This document shows, piece by piece, positions 19,149-20,762 of a stretch of DNA of 20,762 nucleotides. A program made the position numbers and the translations under genes. The notes beneath the pieces were generated by a model. It saw nothing but the letters and a program-made list of their open reading frames with translations. It did not search any database and was not told the DNA's origin. This DNA comes from a virus: positions 1 through 20,762 of the IMG/VR virus record IMGVR_UViG_3300017739_000154. One strand, 5' to 3'. How positions within the stretch are numbered: the first letter of the stretch is position 1; each line of letters opens with the position of its first letter.

Positions 19149-20485
19149 TATCCAAACTCCTTTATGTTTTTAGTGTTAAGTGTGTAATATCCTGATGGTA
19201 CTGCATATTCAAAAATACCATGTCCGTTAGCATCTGCATTAGCAGAAGCTACTTGTGTTGTGCCGAAATATCCTTGTCCGAAGTTCCATTGTACTCTACC
19301 TGTTTCTAATCCACTCATAAAACCTACTGCGTCTGAAAATGATAAAGAACTAAATGCTGGATTACTTCCTGTTGCTGGATTTCCACTATCAAACCAAGTT
19401 CCATTTTTTCCAAAATAAACTGCACCATTAGAACCTGTTCCAACATCTAAAGCAATCATAGCAATATCATTGTTAGTAAAAGCTGAACCATAACTTGAAG
19501 CAGAACCATTGTTACCTTTAGATAAATTAGAACCTGAACCCTCTATTCCCCAACTATCAACATATTTTCCAACTTTACCATTATTATTAGTATTTATATT
19601 ATTAATTGCTGTGCCTGATAAAGTTACAATTCCTACACTAAAATTATCTCTATCTGTAACTTTAACTTCTGCATAATATTTTCCACTTGATACACCTAAA
19701 GTTGTTACAGCACCAGTCCAATTTGAAGTTCCATAATGTTCTAAATTTCCATATTGAAATTCATTTTGTGAAGTTGTACTAGCAAGAACATTTAATGTAG
19801 CAAAGTTATTACTAGGTGTATCTACATTTTGAGTTACTGAGTTGTTCACAGTAAATGTATTTGATTGACCTGAACTGTCTGTACCCATAGCAGCACCATT
19901 TTCAAATTTTAAAAAGAAACCATTAGTTCCGTAAGTTACTGATGGTGCAGTTTTCGGTTTCCAAATTCCGCTAACAGAATCTGTTTCACCGAATGTTGAA
20001 GCTGCATAAGCATGTCCCTCTGTGTAATGAACATGTGTCATAGAACCATTAAAATATGCATTACCACTTTCTTGACCTATTCTTTGTGGTTGTCCACTTG
20101 CTAACATATATAGAGTTGCATCTTGTGCTGGATAATTAGAAGCTGAAAAAGTTTCTTGTGTTCCATTTACATACATTTTAATTCTATCAGCTGATGAACC
20201 TTGTGTTGTATCGTAAGCAATAACTATATGATACCAAGCACTTGTATCTCTAAATAATCTATTTGTTGTTGCATAATAATTAGTACCACTTGTGTTGGAA
20301 GTTATATTAATATAATTTGTATCAAGAAATCTAAATCTTACAAAGTTTGAACCATCAGTTCTAGTAACATAAAAAGATTGTTCTGTATCAATACCACCTC
20401 TTTTTATCCAAGCAGAAAAAGTTAATTTTTTATTACCATTTGTGCCTGGTGTTCCTACTGTATGTTCTAAGTATCCTGTTGCCAT
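19148..20485 (-). CDS. tail fibre/spike protein with LamG and SPRY-type domains, 445 aa
   Basis: Residues ~15-170 read as a LamG/concanavalin-like jelly roll: KKLTFSAWIKRG, WYHIVIAYDTTQGSSADRIKMYVNGTQE, QRIGQESGNAYFNGSMTHVHYTEG. Residues ~240-410 resemble a B30.2/SPRY domain: SSGKYYAEVKVTD, FSVGIVTL, IAMIALDVGTGSNGAVYFGKNGTWFDSGNPATGSNPAF, ending PSGYYTLNTKNI. Both folds bind sugars or proteins, so adsorption to host surface glycans is the likely role. AGGATAATATT lies before the ATG. Confidence 0.85.
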   Translation of the reverse strand: MATGYLEHTVGTPGTNGNKKLTFSAWIKRGGIDTEQSFYVTRTDGSNFVRFRFLDTNYINITSNTSGTNYYATTNRLFRDTSAWYHIVIAYDTTQGSSADRIKMYVNGTQETFSASNYPAQDATLYMLASGQPQRIGQESGNAYFNGSMTHVHYTEGHAYAASTFGETDSVSGIWKPKTAPSVTYGTNGFFLKFENGAAMGTDSSGQSNTFTVNNSVTQNVDTPSNNFATLNVLASTTSQNEFQYGNLEHYGTSNWTGAVTTLGVSSGKYYAEVKVTDRDNFSVGIVTLSGTAINNINTNNNGKVGKYVDSWGIEGSGSNLSKGNNGSASSYGSAFTNNDIAMIALDVGTGSNGAVYFGKNGTWFDSGNPATGSNPAFSSLSFSDAVGFMSGLETGRVQWNFGQGYFGTTQVASANADANGHGIFEYAVPSGYYTLNTKNIKEFG

Positions 20486-20494
20486 AATATTATC

Positions 20495-20762
20495 CTAGTT
20501 AAATTGTCCTGAGTTATTAATTCCTACTGTTATTGTTATACTGAAAGCTCTGTCTGCTGTTTGACCTTGTGCATCAGTAGCTCTAATTGTAAAGCTGTAA
20601 GTTGTTTCTGATGTAGCTCCACTTTCAGTTCCTGTAATCGCACCAGTAGAAGTATTTAAAGATACACTTCCTGGTAAAGAACCTGATTGTACTGCAAAGC
20701 TAGTAGCATTAGTTGCAGCTACTGTATAAGAAACTGAACTACCAGCAGCATTACTTCCAAGT
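20495..20762 (-). CDS. C-terminal end of a tail fibre protein with an Ig-like (He_PIG) domain
   Basis: The last 88 codons are visible; the gene continues past the window edge. VSYTVAATNATSFAVQSGSLPGSVSLNTSTGAITGTESGATSETTYSFTIRATDAQGQTADRAFSITI is a clear putative-Ig/cadherin-like repeat (He_PIG pattern: LPxGLxLxxxTGxIxGTP, then YxFTIxAxDxxGxxxxRxFSI). Such domains are strung along phage fibres and surface proteins. The stop (TAG) lies ten bases before the LamG/SPRY gene. Confidence 0.85.
   Translation of the reverse strand, partial: LGSNAAGSSVSYTVAATNATSFAVQSGSLPGSVSLNTSTGAITGTESGATSETTYSFTIRATDAQGQTADRAFSITITVGINNSGQFN

Overview
This window reads as part of an AT-rich (roughly 30% GC by eye) temperate tailed-phage genome from a marine alphaproteobacterium. 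A SAR11/Pelagibacter-like host and a short-tailed, podovirus-like virion are the most likely reading. The reasons are the very low GC, tiny genes packed stop-on-start, pelagiphage-like small basic proteins, a tyrosine integrase beside a tRNA fragment, and LamG/SPRY-type fibre proteins. This is inference from gene content. No terminase, portal, capsid or polymerase gene lies in the window to settle the lineage. Phage genes flank the attachment region on both sides, so the sequence looks like the free or circular form (attP) rather than a prophage bounded by attL and attR.

Layout. (1) Positions 1-2666, minus strand: a leftward accessory operon with a Zn-metallopeptidase, a small exported peptide, a nuclease-like protein, a Cys-rich mini-protein, an MT-A70 adenine methyltransferase, a winged-helix protein and unknown genes. 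(2) Positions 2667-2795: back-to-back promoters that appear to share one palindromic -35 hexamer. (3) Positions 2796-6966, plus strand: a recombination and replication operon with a RecB/Cas4-like PD-(D/E)XK nuclease divided over two overlapping genes, a Rad52/Erf-like putative annealing protein, a DUF3310 protein, a LexA-type winged-helix protein, and at the far end an XRE (CI-like) repressor. (4) Positions 6967-7061: a convergent junction with overlapping hairpins. (5) Positions 7062-8875, minus strand: the integrase and an unknown partner gene. (6) Positions 8876-9314: the attachment region, with a 5' half of tRNA-Thr(UGU), flanking TTTGCAC repeats that look like integrase arm sites, and an intrinsic terminator. 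(7) Positions 9315-10358, minus strand: six consecutive tiny lysine/arginine-rich genes. (8) Positions 10359-12570, minus strand: lysis and small membrane proteins (holin, T4-type lysozyme, two micro-peptides, coiled-coil membrane proteins, a PD-(D/E)XK protein). (9) Positions 12570-20762, minus strand: late virion genes, including ejection-type internal proteins, a GNAT-fold protein, and fibre or spike proteins with repeat, LamG/SPRY and Ig-like domains, the last cut by the window edge.

How the genes work together. The minus-strand late operon runs virion, then lysis, then small basic proteins, and appears to end at the terminator at 9043-9081, which insulates it from the integrase operon. 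The divergent promoter pair at about 2.7 kb would drive the two early operons. The repressor, integrase and attP form the lysogeny module. Several small genes (20-57 aa) recovered here by reading reading frames and ribosome binding sites would be missed by ordinary length cut-offs.
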